A DNA stretch of 64,000 nucleotides, taken from contig NZ_BMLV01000003.1 in NCBI RefSeq assembly GCF_014645495.1, positions 186,001-250,000 of the forward strand. The letters are read 5' to 3'. How positions within the stretch are numbered: the stretch's first letter is position 1; each line of letters begins with the position of its first letter. The translations under genes were made by a program, and so were the position numbers. The DNA is from Cloacibacterium rupense. GTDB taxonomy: Bacteria; Bacteroidota; Bacteroidia; Flavobacteriales; Weeksellaceae. Under the pieces are notes generated by a model, which saw only the letters and a list, made by a program, of their open reading frames with translations, did not search any database and was not told the DNA's origin. Shown here in pieces: positions 16,412-24,885 of the stretch.

Positions 16412-17158
16412 ATGAATAATAACATCGCCATAAAAGCTGAACAAATTACCAAAGTTTTTGGGGATTTCACGGCTGTTGATCATATTTCTTTTGAGGTTTC
16501 AAAAGGAGAAATTTTCGGGTTTCTCGGTGCAAATGGTGCCGGAAAAACAACTGCAATGAGAATGTTTTGTGGACTTTCGATTCCGAGTTCTGGAAATGCG
16601 ACGGTTGCGGGTTTTGATGTCTATAAAAACACTGAAGACATCAAGAAAAATATCGGTTATATGAGTCAGAAATTTTCTTTGTATGAAAATTTAACGATTC
16701 TTGAAAATTTGGAATTTTTTGGTGGAATTTATGGTTTGTCGAACAAACAAATCAAGGAAAAAAGTGCAGAATTGGTAACAAAATTAGGCTTGGAAAAGGA
16801 GAAAAACAAATTGGTTTCTGAACTTCCACTCGGTTGGAAACAGAAACTGGCGTTTTCTGTGGCGATTTTTCACGAGCCTGAAATTGTTTTTCTTGACGAA
16901 CCAACTGGTGGTGTTGATCCAGTAACTCGAAGACAATTTTGGGATTTGATTTACGAGGCTTCGGAAAACGGGATTACGATTTTTGTAACTACGCATTATA
17001 TGGACGAAGCGGAATATTGTAACCGAGTTTCGATAATGGTTGATGGAAAAATTGAGGCTTTGGATACGCCAACCAATCTGAAAAAACAGTTTGAAGCAAA
17101 AAGTATGGACGAAGTTTTTTACCAATTAGCAAGAGGAGCAAAACGAAGCGCTGATTGA
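16412..17158 (+). CDS. ABC transporter ATP-binding protein, exporter NBD 2
   Basis: 248 residues from the ATG at 16412; a TTG at 16406 belongs to a word tract. Seen: Walker A GANGAGKT (39-46), Walker B IVFLDEPTGGVDP and an intact switch loop TTHYMDEAE. The signature is degenerate: LPLGWKQKLA in place of LSGGxxQKL. It complements NBD 1, whose signature is canonical. Together they correspond to the two halves of the fused YbhF ATPase of the YbhGFSR exporter, here as separate genes. The next gene, a permease, starts 87 bases downstream after an inverted repeat. Confidence 0.92.
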   Translation: MNNNIAIKAEQITKVFGDFTAVDHISFEVSKGEIFGFLGANGAGKTTAMRMFCGLSIPSSGNATVAGFDVYKNTEDIKKNIGYMSQKFSLYENLTILENLEFFGGIYGLSNKQIKEKSAELVTKLGLEKEKNKLVSELPLGWKQKLAFSVAIFHEPEIVFLDEPTGGVDPVTRRQFWDLIYEASENGITIFVTTHYMDEAEYCNRVSIMVDGKIEALDTPTNLKKQFEAKSMDEVFYQLARGAKRSAD

Positions 17159-17162
17159 TACT

Positions 17163-17227
17163 CTCGCAGATAGAGCTGATTTGGCTGATTAAAAATTCAA
17201 ATCTGCTCAATCAGCAAAATCAGCGAG
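17163..17227. repeat. Inverted repeat between NBD 2 and permease 1
   Basis: CTCGC ... CTGATTTGGCTGATT (17163-17190) faces AATCAGCAAAATCAGCGAG (17209-17227). The CTGATTTxGCTGATT arms match at 14 of 15 positions and both ends carry CTCGC/GCGAG. It can fold as a long hairpin inside the operon mRNA. No T-run follows, so it is not a standard terminator. Confidence 0.75.
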
Positions 17228-17245
17228 AAATTAAAATAATACATT

Positions 17246-18352
17246 ATGAAGCAACTGCTTACTTTCATCAGAAAAGAATTTTATCACGTTTTGCGAGACA
17301 AACGTGTACTCTTGATGCTTTTCGGATTGCCGATTGTGCAAGTGATTCTGTTTGGTTTTGCACTTTCAACAGAAATTAAAAATACAGGAATTGCAGTTTT
17401 TGATCAAGACAAAAGCGCAGTTTCTTCGGCTTTAGTTTCTAAAATTAATACCAATAAATATTTTGATATCGATAGAAATCTTACGAGTTCTAGTCAGTTT
17501 CAAAACGCTTTCAAAGATGGAAAAGTGAAAATGATATTGGTAATTCCGAGTGATTTTTCAGAGAATTTGAGTTTGCAAAAAAAAGCAAATCTTCAAATGA
17601 TTATTGATGGAACCGACATCAATCTCGGCAATCAAATTTCTAATTATTTACAGAATATTATTCTCGATTTTTATAAAAGTCAAGCGAAAAATTCCACACA
17701 AACGTACAACGTAACTCCCGAAATTAGAATGCTTTACAACCCTCAATTGAAAGGTGCACCGAATTTCGTTCCTGGAGTAATGGCGTTGATTTTATTGATT
17801 GTTTGTGTAATGATGACGGCGATTGCTATCGTTAAAGAAAAAGAAACAGGAACAATGGAAATTCTGCTTGTTTCGCCGATGAAACCTTCGTTTGTAATCA
17901 TCGCAAAAGCGGTTCCTTACTTTATTTTATCGATGTTAATCGTTTTGGTGATTTTGATTTTGAGTTATTTTTTATTGGATTTACCAATAAAAGGAAGTTT
18001 GATTTTGTTATTATTGGTAAGTACGATTTTTATTTTAACGAATTTATTGATAGGGATTTTGATTTCTATTTTTGTGAAAACGCAACAACAAGCAATGCTT
18101 ATTTCTTTGATTGCCACAATGTTACCAACCTTAATGTTGAGCGGATTTATGTTCCCGATAGAAAATATGCCGATTCCGTTGCAAGTGGTTTCTAATATAA
18201 TTCCAGCAAAATGGTACTATATAATGATTAAAAATATTATGATTAAAGGAACGGGAATTTCTATCATTTGGAAACCGTTTTTAGTGCTTTTCGGAATGAT
18301 GATGGTGCTTTTTGCGATTGCGGTGAAGAAATTTAAAATACGTTTGGAATAA
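17246..18352 (+). CDS. ABC-2 type permease 1 of the exporter
   Basis: 368 residues, about six membrane helices: one N-terminal helix (LMLFGLPIVQVILFGFALST), a long extracytoplasmic domain (about 45-165), then five helices at the C-terminus. VKEKETGTMEILLVSPMKP is the conserved cytoplasmic loop of ABC2_membrane_3 permeases (YbhS/YbhR, YhhJ). It pairs with the second permease encoded downstream. Confidence 0.9.
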   Translation: MKQLLTFIRKEFYHVLRDKRVLLMLFGLPIVQVILFGFALSTEIKNTGIAVFDQDKSAVSSALVSKINTNKYFDIDRNLTSSSQFQNAFKDGKVKMILVIPSDFSENLSLQKKANLQMIIDGTDINLGNQISNYLQNIILDFYKSQAKNSTQTYNVTPEIRMLYNPQLKGAPNFVPGVMALILLIVCVMMTAIAIVKEKETGTMEILLVSPMKPSFVIIAKAVPYFILSMLIVLVILILSYFLLDLPIKGSLILLLLVSTIFILTNLLIGILISIFVKTQQQAMLISLIATMLPTLMLSGFMFPIENMPIPLQVVSNIIPAKWYYIMIKNIMIKGTGISIIWKPFLVLFGMMMVLFAIAVKKFKIRLE

Positions 18353-18356
18353 TTTT

Positions 18357-18510
18357 AACCACAAAAGTCACAAAAGAATTAATGTGCAAAAAGTTTTTCA
18401 AAAGGTAATAAAAGGTAAAAATCAAAGATTTTTAATTTTTGTTTGCTTTACAAACGAAAAAAGTTCCATCTATAATAAAACAATAAAAAGCTTTTGTGTC
18501 TTTTGTGGTT
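18357..18510. repeat. Imperfect palindromic element between the two permease genes
   Basis: Arms AACCACAAAAGTCACAAAAG (18357-18376) and CTTTTGTGTCTTTTGTGGTT (18491-18510) are complementary at 19 of 20 positions and enclose about 114 bases of A/T-rich sequence. Related CACAAAG words form the inverted element at 61621-61751. No ORF. It looks like a non-autonomous intergenic repeat; spread by transposition is not shown. Confidence 0.75.
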
Positions 18511-18526
18511 TTAAAAAAATAAAAAT

Positions 18527-19648
18527 ATGAGGCAGTTGATTTTTTTATTGAAAAAAGAATTCCGACAAATTTTTCGGAATAAATCAATATTGGCGGTGAT
18601 TTTCGTGATGCCAGTTGTACAATTGATTGTGCTTCCTTTAGCGGCGAGTTATGAAATTAAAAACATCAATTTAGCGGTGGTAGATCACGATCATTCTTCG
18701 TTTTCTAGGAGATTGATTCAAGATGTTACGAGTAGTAATTATTTCCGAATTCAATATTATGGTGAAAATTATAACGAAGCCTACGAAATTTTAGAAAAAG
18801 AAAACGCCGATTTGATTTTGGAAATTCCACCGAAATTTGAAAAAAATATTGTTCGAGAATCTCAAAACAAAGTTTTAGTCGCCATCAATGCCATAAATGG
18901 TACAAAAGCCGGACTTTCAGGCGTTTACCTTTCGCAGATTTTACAAGATTACAACAAAAATATTCAAACCAAATTATCACCTGAATTGGTAGAATTTCAA
19001 AAAAATTCGGGTTTAGAAGTGAGTTCTATGCTTTGGTTTAACAGACATTATAATTACAGATTGGCTTTAGTTCCTGGGATTTTAGCGTTTTTAGTTACTT
19101 TAATTGCAGGAATGCTCACCGCTCTCAACATCGTTTCCGAAAAAGAAGTAGGAACAATGGAACAAATCAATGTTTCGCCAATAAAAAAACACAATTTTAT
19201 TCTCGGAAAACTTATTCCTTTTTGGATTTTGGCGATGGTTGCTTTTACATTAGGATTGCTCGTTTCTAGGTTTGTTTACAGCATTGAAATCAACGGAAAC
19301 CTACTTCTACTCTACTTTTTTGTAGCCATTTATTTGTTTGCAATTTTAGGTTTCGGTTTGCTGATTTCTACGTACAGCGAAACGCAACAACAAGCGATGT
19401 TTACCGTATTTTTCTTTTTGATGATTTTCAATTTAATGAGCGGACTTTTTACGCCAATAGAAAGTATGCCAATTTGGGCGCAGAAAATGACGAATCTCAA
19501 TCCTTTAAGACAATTGATAGAAGTGATAAGGTTAATTGTACTGAAAAACGCAGGTTTTATGAACCTTTTGCCACAGTTTTTATCGATTTTAGCAATGGCG
19601 ATTGTTTTTAATTCTTGGGCAATTTGGAATTATAGGAAAACGTCTTGA
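18527..19648 (+). CDS. ABC-2 type permease 2 of the exporter
   Basis: 373 residues with the same topology as permease 1 (N-terminal helix ILAVIFVMPVVQLIVLPLAA, large extracytoplasmic domain, five C-terminal helices) and the loop VSEKEVGTMEQINVSPIKK. It completes the set TetR, TolC-like, HlyD-like, two NBDs and two permeases, equivalent to the YbhGFSR drug/cation exporter of enterobacteria. The substrate cannot be read from the sequence. Confidence 0.9.
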   Translation: MRQLIFLLKKEFRQIFRNKSILAVIFVMPVVQLIVLPLAASYEIKNINLAVVDHDHSSFSRRLIQDVTSSNYFRIQYYGENYNEAYEILEKENADLILEIPPKFEKNIVRESQNKVLVAINAINGTKAGLSGVYLSQILQDYNKNIQTKLSPELVEFQKNSGLEVSSMLWFNRHYNYRLALVPGILAFLVTLIAGMLTALNIVSEKEVGTMEQINVSPIKKHNFILGKLIPFWILAMVAFTLGLLVSRFVYSIEINGNLLLLYFFVAIYLFAILGFGLLISTYSETQQQAMFTVFFFLMIFNLMSGLFTPIESMPIWAQKMTNLNPLRQLIEVIRLIVLKNAGFMNLLPQFLSILAMAIVFNSWAIWNYRKTS

Positions 19649-19655
19649 TTGTTGA

Positions 19656-19684
19656 TTGTTGAGAATTGAAAATTATTAAATTTG
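19656..19684 (+). promoter_or_regulatory. Promoter candidate for the small membrane-protein gene
   Basis: TTG (19656-19658), 18 bases, TAAATTTG (19677-19684). It is placed 17 bases before the ATG at 19702. The -33 TTG is supplied by a TTGATTGTTGATTGTTGAG word tract. Confidence 0.55.
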
Positions 19685-19701
19685 TGTAACAAAATGTTAA
19701 T

Positions 19702-20163
19702 ATGCTTGCAGAAAGTAAAGTTCAAGATTTTTATAAAAAATTAGAAGAAAATGTAACTTCTGATAAATTGATTTGGTTTTTCTCACCAAAACGATATAAT
19801 GGAAAAGAATTTAGTGGGAAATTTAATGAAAAAAGATTCTCTATTCATCTTAATTCGTCTACAAGACATCTTAGGTCTATTGAAATTTCCGGAATTTATC
19901 AAAAAAAATCAAATTTTACTGAAATCGATTATACTATCAAAAATATTTTAAGCAATAAAGTAATGCTTATATTTTCAGTTAGTTCTTTAGTTTTAATCAA
20001 TTTATTACAAATTTTTAAAATATTTGATTTTCCACAAGACGAAAAAATAAATATAATTATTGTTCCTTTTTTTATTTTTATCTTTCTTGTTCACTTCTTA
20101 CTTGATAAAATCGGAAAAATAATTGTAAAAAAGAAATTTGAAGAAATTTTTGAAATAAAATAA
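19702..20163 (+). CDS. Uncharacterised membrane protein, 153 aa
   Basis: I do not recognise a family. The product has a soluble, basic N-terminal half (about 1-85, mixed alpha/beta with many Ser, Lys and aromatic residues), two hydrophobic helices (about 92-110 and 117-136) and a short charged tail (KIGKIIVKKKFEEIFEIK). This fits a cytoplasmic domain anchored by a helical hairpin. The gene has its own promoter candidate and is followed by another independent gene, so it seems monocistronic. Lower G+C than the neighbours is possible but was not measured. Confidence 0.65.
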   Translation: MLAESKVQDFYKKLEENVTSDKLIWFFSPKRYNGKEFSGKFNEKRFSIHLNSSTRHLRSIEISGIYQKKSNFTEIDYTIKNILSNKVMLIFSVSSLVLINLLQIFKIFDFPQDEKINIIIVPFFIFIFLVHFLLDKIGKIIVKKKFEEIFEIK

Positions 20164-20223
20164 ATTCTCACTCAAAAAATAAAACTTTTCACAAAACCCC
20201 TCTTCATCAATCATATTAATTGT

Positions 20224-20231
20224 TATTTTTG
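20224..20231 (+). promoter_or_regulatory. -7 element candidate for the CocE-type hydrolase
   Basis: TATTTTTG fits TAnnTTTG. It lies 18 bases before the ATG at 20250. No clear TTG is seen 19-21 bases upstream, so confidence is limited. Confidence 0.4.
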
Positions 20232-20249
20232 TTAAAAATAAATTTGATT

Positions 20250-22109
20250 ATGAAGAAAATGTTAACGCTTTTTGCGTTTTTTTGTATTTTTTATCTATCT
20301 GCACAAGATAACTTTGTGAAAGATAATTTCACTAAAAAAGAAGTGTACATTACCATGAGAGATGGCGTAAAATTATTTACTTCCATCTACATTCCTAAGG
20401 ATATTTCGGCAAAAAACAAGTATCCAATTCTAATGCAAAGAACTTGCTATTCTGTAGCTCCTTATGGTGAAGATCAGTTCAAAAAAAGTCTTGGGCCAAA
20501 CAAATTTCTACAAAATGAAAAATACATTTTCGTGTATCAAGATGTACGTGGAAGGTATATGAGCGAAGGTACTTTTACGAATATGACACCACAAGTTAAC
20601 CATAAAACAAAAAAAGACATTGACGAAAGTACAGATACTTATGACACGATAGATTGGCTAGTAAAAAATGTGCAAAATAACAACGGAAACGTTGGTCAAT
20701 ACGGAACTTCTTATCCAGGATTTTATGCTGCTGTTGGTACTTTGGCAGATCATCCTGCTTTGAAAGCTTCTTCTCCACAAGCTCCCATTTCTGATGTTTG
20801 GTATGATGACTTTCACCACAACGGAGCTTTTATGATGGGATATTTCAGAACTTTCCCAGTGTTTGGAGTACAAAAAAATAAGGCAGAAAATGCAGCGTGG
20901 TACATTCCTGCAATGAAAAAATTAGCCTCAACTTCAGAAGATGGTTCACTTTTTTACAATGAAATGGGAACTCTGAAAGAAGGAATTGAGAAATATTATG
21001 GAAGAGAAAACTTCTTTATTAATGAAATAGTTGACCATCCTAATTACGATGATTTTTGGAAAAAAAGAGACCTTTTACCTCATCTTAAAAACATAAAACA
21101 CGCAGTGATGACAGTTGGCGGTTGGTTTGATGCAGAGGATTTAAGAGGGCCGCTTCATATTTACAAAACCATAGAAAAAACCAGTCCGAAAGCTAAAAAC
21201 ACCATTGTAATGGGGCCTTTTTCACACGGTGGTTGGTCTCACGAAATGGGAAAACATTTTCATAACGAAGTATATTTTGGAGACAGCATTGCTACTTTTT
21301 ATCAAAAAAATATAGAAACAACTTTCTTTAACCATTATTTAAAAAATGAAAAATCTGCAATTAATCTACCAGAAGCGTATATGTTCGATACTGGTAAAAA
21401 AGAGTGGAAACAATTTGCAGAATGGCCGCCAAAAGCAGCTCAGAAAACTCAGTTTTATTTAAGAGAAAATGGTAAATTTACTACCGAAACACCTTCTTCG
21501 GCTTCTTTTACAGAATATTTTTCAGACCCTAATAAACCAGTTCCTAGCAGTACAAATTTGAAAGATTTCAATGGTTTTACGCCAAGAAATTATATGAGCG
21601 AAGACCAAAGATTCAGCGAAAATAGACCAGATGTAGCTTCCTTTACCACAGAAATTTTGACCGATGATATTACTTTGGCGGGAGAAATTAAAGTGAAATT
21701 AAAAATAGCTTCAACTGGTTCTGATGCAGATTTTTTTGTGAAATTAATCGATATTTATCCTGCTGATGAAAAAGGCATCAAAGAAAAACCAGGTGTAATC
21801 TACGGAAACTATCACCAAATGGTAAGAAGTGAAATAATGCCTGCAAGATTTAGAAATTCTTTTGAAAAACCAGAAACGCTAGTTCCAAACCAAGAAACAG
21901 AAGTGGTCTTTAATCTTCAAGACGTATTGCATACGTTTAAAAAAGGACATAAAATCCAGATTCAAGTGCAGAGTACGGCTTATCCGCTGTTTGCTGTAAA
22001 TCCTCAAAAATTTGTAGAAAATCCTTATAAAACAGAAAAATCAGATTACACCAAAGCTTTTCAAAAAATATTCAATAATTCTGTAATTGAAGTGGAAGTC
22101 TTGAAGTAA
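20250..22109 (+). CDS. Secreted CocE/NonD-family hydrolase (Xaa-Pro dipeptidyl-peptidase-like)
   Basis: 619 residues from the ATG at 20250, which gives a signal peptide (MKKMLTLFAFFCIFYLSAQ). The alpha/beta-hydrolase domain carries the nucleophile elbow GTSYPG (Ser154), with probable acid and His in GGWFDAEDLRGP and MGPFSHGGWS. A C-terminal jelly-roll domain (about 460-619: DITLAGEIKVKLKIASTG) is typical of cocaine esterase, glutaryl-7-ACA acylase and X-Pro dipeptidyl-peptidases. It probably cleaves ester or amide bonds in the periplasm or outside the cell; the substrate is unknown. Monocistronic. Confidence 0.88.
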   Translation: MKKMLTLFAFFCIFYLSAQDNFVKDNFTKKEVYITMRDGVKLFTSIYIPKDISAKNKYPILMQRTCYSVAPYGEDQFKKSLGPNKFLQNEKYIFVYQDVRGRYMSEGTFTNMTPQVNHKTKKDIDESTDTYDTIDWLVKNVQNNNGNVGQYGTSYPGFYAAVGTLADHPALKASSPQAPISDVWYDDFHHNGAFMMGYFRTFPVFGVQKNKAENAAWYIPAMKKLASTSEDGSLFYNEMGTLKEGIEKYYGRENFFINEIVDHPNYDDFWKKRDLLPHLKNIKHAVMTVGGWFDAEDLRGPLHIYKTIEKTSPKAKNTIVMGPFSHGGWSHEMGKHFHNEVYFGDSIATFYQKNIETTFFNHYLKNEKSAINLPEAYMFDTGKKEWKQFAEWPPKAAQKTQFYLRENGKFTTETPSSASFTEYFSDPNKPVPSSTNLKDFNGFTPRNYMSEDQRFSENRPDVASFTTEILTDDITLAGEIKVKLKIASTGSDADFFVKLIDIYPADEKGIKEKPGVIYGNYHQMVRSEIMPARFRNSFEKPETLVPNQETEVVFNLQDVLHTFKKGHKIQIQVQSTAYPLFAVNPQKFVENPYKTEKSDYTKAFQKIFNNSVIEVEVLK

Positions 22110-22123
22110 ACATCATTTACCAT

Positions 22124-22153
22124 AAAAAATGCGCCTTGATCGGGCGCATTTTT
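22124..22153. terminator. Bidirectional terminator between convergent genes
   Basis: AAAAAATGCGCC, loop, GGCGCATTTTT: an 8-bp GC-rich stem with A-tract and T-tract on opposite sides. It serves the hydrolase on the plus strand and mazG on the minus strand. Confidence 0.85.
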
Positions 22154-22180
22154 ATATTCTCTAATTAAAATATTTTCGTT

Positions 22181-22951
22181 TTATTTGTTCATTAATTTCG
22201 CTTCCTCCCAAAGCAAATCCATTTCTTCTAAAGACATTTCAGAAAGATTAAGGTTTCTTTCTAGAGCCAACTTCTCCATTTTTTGGAAACGAGAAATAAA
22301 TTTATAATTCGTTTTTTCAAGTGCAGAATCGGGATTCATTCCCAAAATTCTGGCATAATTTATCACCGAAAACAAAACGTCACCTAATTCTTGTTCCTTT
22401 TTCTCAAAATTTTCTTCGGTGTGAAATTCATTGAGTTCTTCTTCTACTTTCTTCCAAGCATCTTCAGCATTGGCAAAATCAAAACCTATTCCTTTTACTT
22501 TTTCCTGAATCCTAAAGGCTTTTACAATACTTGGTGTTCCTTTGGAAACCCCTGCCAAAACTGATTTGTTTCCTTCTTTCAATTTCAATTTTTCCCAATT
22601 TTGCTTTACTTCTTCTTCATCTTTCACCTCTACGTTTCCATAAATATGAGGATGACGGAAAATCAATTTTTCGTTCAAAGAATTGATAACATCAGCAATA
22701 TCAAAAGCATTTTTCTCTGAACCTATTTTAGCATAAAAAACCAAATGCAACAAAACATCTCCTAATTCTTTTCTGATTTCCGTTAAATCTTCCACCAAAA
22801 TCGCATCAGAAAGTTCATAAACTTCTTCTAAAGTGAGATGCCTCAAAGATTGCAAATCTTGCTTTTTATCCCAAGGACATTTTTCTCGCAAGTCGTCCAT
22901 AATGTCGAGCAATTTAGAAAAAGCTTCTAGTTTTTGTTCTTTAGTATTCAT
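22181..22951 (-). CDS. mazG: Nucleoside triphosphate pyrophosphohydrolase MazG
   Basis: 256 residues from the ATG at 22951; eight extra codons upstream start at a poorer site. MazG hydrolyses (d)NTPs to NMP and PPi. Two MazG domains are visible. The first has CPWDKKQDLQSLRHLTLEE and ELGDVLLHLVFYAKI with the metal-binding EExxE/ExxD pattern. The second has ELGDVLFSVINYARI. Ending in EEMDLLWEEAK is typical. It has no operon partner; the spacer upstream is repeat-rich. Confidence 0.94.
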   Translation of the reverse strand: MNTKEQKLEAFSKLLDIMDDLREKCPWDKKQDLQSLRHLTLEEVYELSDAILVEDLTEIRKELGDVLLHLVFYAKIGSEKNAFDIADVINSLNEKLIFRHPHIYGNVEVKDEEEVKQNWEKLKLKEGNKSVLAGVSKGTPSIVKAFRIQEKVKGIGFDFANAEDAWKKVEEELNEFHTEENFEKKEQELGDVLFSVINYARILGMNPDSALEKTNYKFISRFQKMEKLALERNLNLSEMSLEEMDLLWEEAKLMNK

Positions 22952-22970
22952 AATCAAGGAATTAAAATAA

Positions 22971-23104
22971 CACAAGGCGCAATTGGTAAAAAATTAATTT
23001 TCTTCTATGGCGAAATAAAATCAAAGATTTTCATTTTTTAAAGTAGTTAAAAAACTTTGCGTCTTAAGAATATTATTTAATTTAAATTCTATTGCGCCCT
23101 TGCG
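22971..23104. repeat. Inverted word element upstream of mazG
   Basis: CACAAGGCGCAATT (22971-22984) faces ATTGCGCCCTTGCG (23091-23104), complementary except for one inserted C. CTTTGCGTC words lie between them. Same vocabulary as 15314-15460. Confidence 0.6.
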
Positions 23105-23118
23105 TTTAAAATTTATAA

Positions 23119-23158
23119 TAAAAAAACTTTGTCAAAGGTTTTAAACTCTGACAAAGTT
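23119..23158 (-). terminator. Terminator of the DUF5606 gene
   Basis: Perfect 10-bp stem AACTTTGTCA (23125-23134) / TGACAAAGTT (23149-23158), followed on the minus strand by a run of T. It lies 38 bases beyond the stop of the minus-strand gene. Confidence 0.75.
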
Positions 23159-23195
23159 ATGCCAATTGCCAATTGCTAAAAAGCAAAAAGCGATA

Positions 23196-23762
23196 TTATC
23201 CTTGTTTTCTTTGCGTAGATTTTACGGTAGATTTAGCCGAAGAAGACGCTTTAGCTTTTGGAGCTGCTGGTTTTTCTGCTTTAGGAGCTGCTTTTTTGGC
23301 AGCTGGTTTTTTCTCTGCTTTTGGTTCTTCAATAACTTCAGCATCAGTAACGGTAGGTTCTTCTTCCTTTACAAAGGCTTCTTTAGTAATAAATCCTCCT
23401 TTTTGAAGTAAGTTATACCATTGTACCAATTTTTTGATATCAGAAGCATAAACTCTATCTATGTCATAATCTGGTAAAACGTTTGCCATAAATGCTCTCA
23501 ATTCATTTTCTGAAGATTTGTGAGCAATAGCTTGACCGTATTCATATTTTTCAGCGATATTTTTCATCACTTCAAAAAGTGGAACTTCTTTGTCAAAAGT
23601 ATAAATTGCAATATTGTCTAATAAACTTACCTGAGAAGAATTAGAAATACTCGCTTTTTTCCCTGTAGAAATATCTTCTACAATAAATCCTGATTTTAAC
23701 TGAGTTACCAAAGTAAAAAGCCCTGGTTTACCTGAAATCGAAATTATTTTTTCTAACTGCAT
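23196..23762 (-). CDS. DUF5606 domain-containing protein
   Basis: 188 residues. The N-terminal part (about 1-135: MQLEKIISISGKPGLFTLVT, later FMANVLPDYDIDRVYASDIKK) matches the DUF5606 family, which is essentially confined to Bacteroidetes. The C-terminal 50 residues are a low-complexity, Lys/Ala/Pro-rich basic tail (KKPAAKKAAPKAEKPAAPKA) ending in STQRKQG, suggestive of nucleic-acid or ribosome contact. The function is unknown. It lies upstream of mazG on the same strand but is separated by a terminator, and downstream of def across a repeat tract. Confidence 0.85.
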   Translation of the reverse strand: MQLEKIISISGKPGLFTLVTQLKSGFIVEDISTGKKASISNSSQVSLLDNIAIYTFDKEVPLFEVMKNIAEKYEYGQAIAHKSSENELRAFMANVLPDYDIDRVYASDIKKLVQWYNLLQKGGFITKEAFVKEEEPTVTDAEVIEEPKAEKKPAAKKAAPKAEKPAAPKAKASSSAKSTVKSTQRKQG

Positions 23763-23789
23763 AATCTATGTTTTGTTAATTTTTAATTG

Positions 23790-23836
23790 TTTGATGTGGT
23801 TTGATTTGGTCTGATTTGGTCTGATTTGGTTTGATA
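23790..23836. repeat. TTTGATTTGGTC tandem words
   Basis: Four degenerate copies of a roughly 11-base unit (TTTGATGTGG, TTTGATTTGGTC, TGATTTGGTC, TGATTTGGTT) lie between def and the DUF5606 gene, followed by AACTTCAAACTTTTCAAACG words. No regulatory signal is seen. Confidence 0.7.
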
Positions 23837-23893
23837 CAGCTGCTTTAAATTCTAACAACTTCAAACTTTTCAAACGATTTCAAACTAAAAATA

Positions 23894-24466
23894 CTATTTT
23901 GGAAATCTCATTTTATAATTAATGGCTACGTCTCCTGCTGTAATTTTATTGAGTTTTCCTTTGATGATTTTCTTTTTTAGAGGGCTTAGTTTATCGGTAA
24001 ATAAAATGCCTTCTATATGGTCATACTCGTGTTGAATTACGCGAGCACGAATATCGGAAAAAGTTTCGGTATGTTTCACGAAATTTTCGTCATAATATTC
24101 TATCAAAATGGTTTCTTTTCGGCTTACATCTTCTCTCACGTCTGGTATCGAAAGACAACCTTCATTAAATTTCCATTCGTTTCCGCTTTCTTCTAAAATT
24201 TTAGCATTAATGAAAGTTTTTTTGAAGCTTTTAAGTTCCTCTGCAATATCTACATAATCTTCATCATCTGCTAATGGAGAAACATCTACGATAAAAAGTC
24301 TAATATCTAAACCGATTTGTGGCGCTGCTAAACCTATCCCGTGCGCACCGTTCATTGTTTCGAACATACTAGCAATCAATTCTTTAAGCTCAGGATATTC
24401 AGGTGAAATATCTTGTGCTTTTTTTCTTAAAACTGGGTCTCCGTATGCTCTGATTGGTAAAATCAT
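23894..24466 (-). CDS. def: Peptide deformylase
   Basis: Removes the formyl group from nascent protein N-termini. The three catalytic motifs are intact in the 190-residue product: GIGLAAPQ (43-50), EGCLS (102-106, metal ligand Cys104) and QHEYDH (145-150, metal ligands His146 and His150 with catalytic Glu147). The start overlaps the ruvX stop by four bases, so the two genes are coupled; this def-ruvX pairing fits shared housekeeping expression. Confidence 0.96.
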   Translation of the reverse strand: MILPIRAYGDPVLRKKAQDISPEYPELKELIASMFETMNGAHGIGLAAPQIGLDIRLFIVDVSPLADDEDYVDIAEELKSFKKTFINAKILEESGNEWKFNEGCLSIPDVREDVSRKETILIEYYDENFVKHTETFSDIRARVIQHEYDHIEGILFTDKLSPLKKKIIKGKLNKITAGDVAINYKMRFPK

Positions 24467-24879
24467 CTTTGTTTTTGTTCTAAAAAGTTTTGTAAAATAA
24501 TGGTCGCACTAATTTTATCTATCAATGCTTTTTCTTGTCTTTGCTTTTTATTTTTACCACTTTGCGAGATAAAAAAAGAAGCCATTTTAGAAGTAAAACG
24601 CTCATCTAATCGATGGATTTTTACTTCTGGGAAAAGATTTTTTGCCTTTTCTATAAATTCTAATATATCTATTTCTATGCCAGACATATTCCCTCTAAGG
24701 TCTGTAGGCAGTCCAATTACCATAGCTTCCACTTTATTTTCTGCAAAATATTTTTGAAGAAAATCAGTAAGATTTTTTGTTTCTACAGTAGTTAAAGCGC
24801 TGGCAATTATCTGCAAATCATCTGTAGCAGCAATTCCGCATCTTGCTTTACCGTAATCTATGGCAATTATTTGACTCAT
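24463..24879 (-). CDS. ruvX: Holliday-junction resolvase-like nuclease YqgF/RuvX
   Basis: 138 residues from the ATG at 24879 (three codons inside the longest frame). RNase H-like fold signatures: IIAIDYGKARCGIAATD (first Asp), MVIGLPTDLRGNMSG, and HRLDERFTSKMA with the conserved DERfTS. Known roles of the family are 16S rRNA 5'-end maturation and possibly junction resolution. It overlaps def by four bases. A TAAATTTG element ends seven bases before the start codon, suggesting a leaderless or nearly leaderless mRNA. Confidence 0.92.
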   Translation of the reverse strand: MSQIIAIDYGKARCGIAATDDLQIIASALTTVETKNLTDFLQKYFAENKVEAMVIGLPTDLRGNMSGIEIDILEFIEKAKNLFPEVKIHRLDERFTSKMASFFISQSGKNKKQRQEKALIDKISATIILQNFLEQKQR

Positions 24880-24885
24880 AAAGCG

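Noticed and set aside
18357-18510. Insertion sequence remnant
   Set aside because: There are inverted ends but no transposase coding and no visible target duplication, so it is listed only as a palindromic repeat.
23166-23411. Two plus-strand ORFs opposite the DUF5606 gene
   Set aside because: They are antisense readings of its low-complexity Lys/Ala tail.
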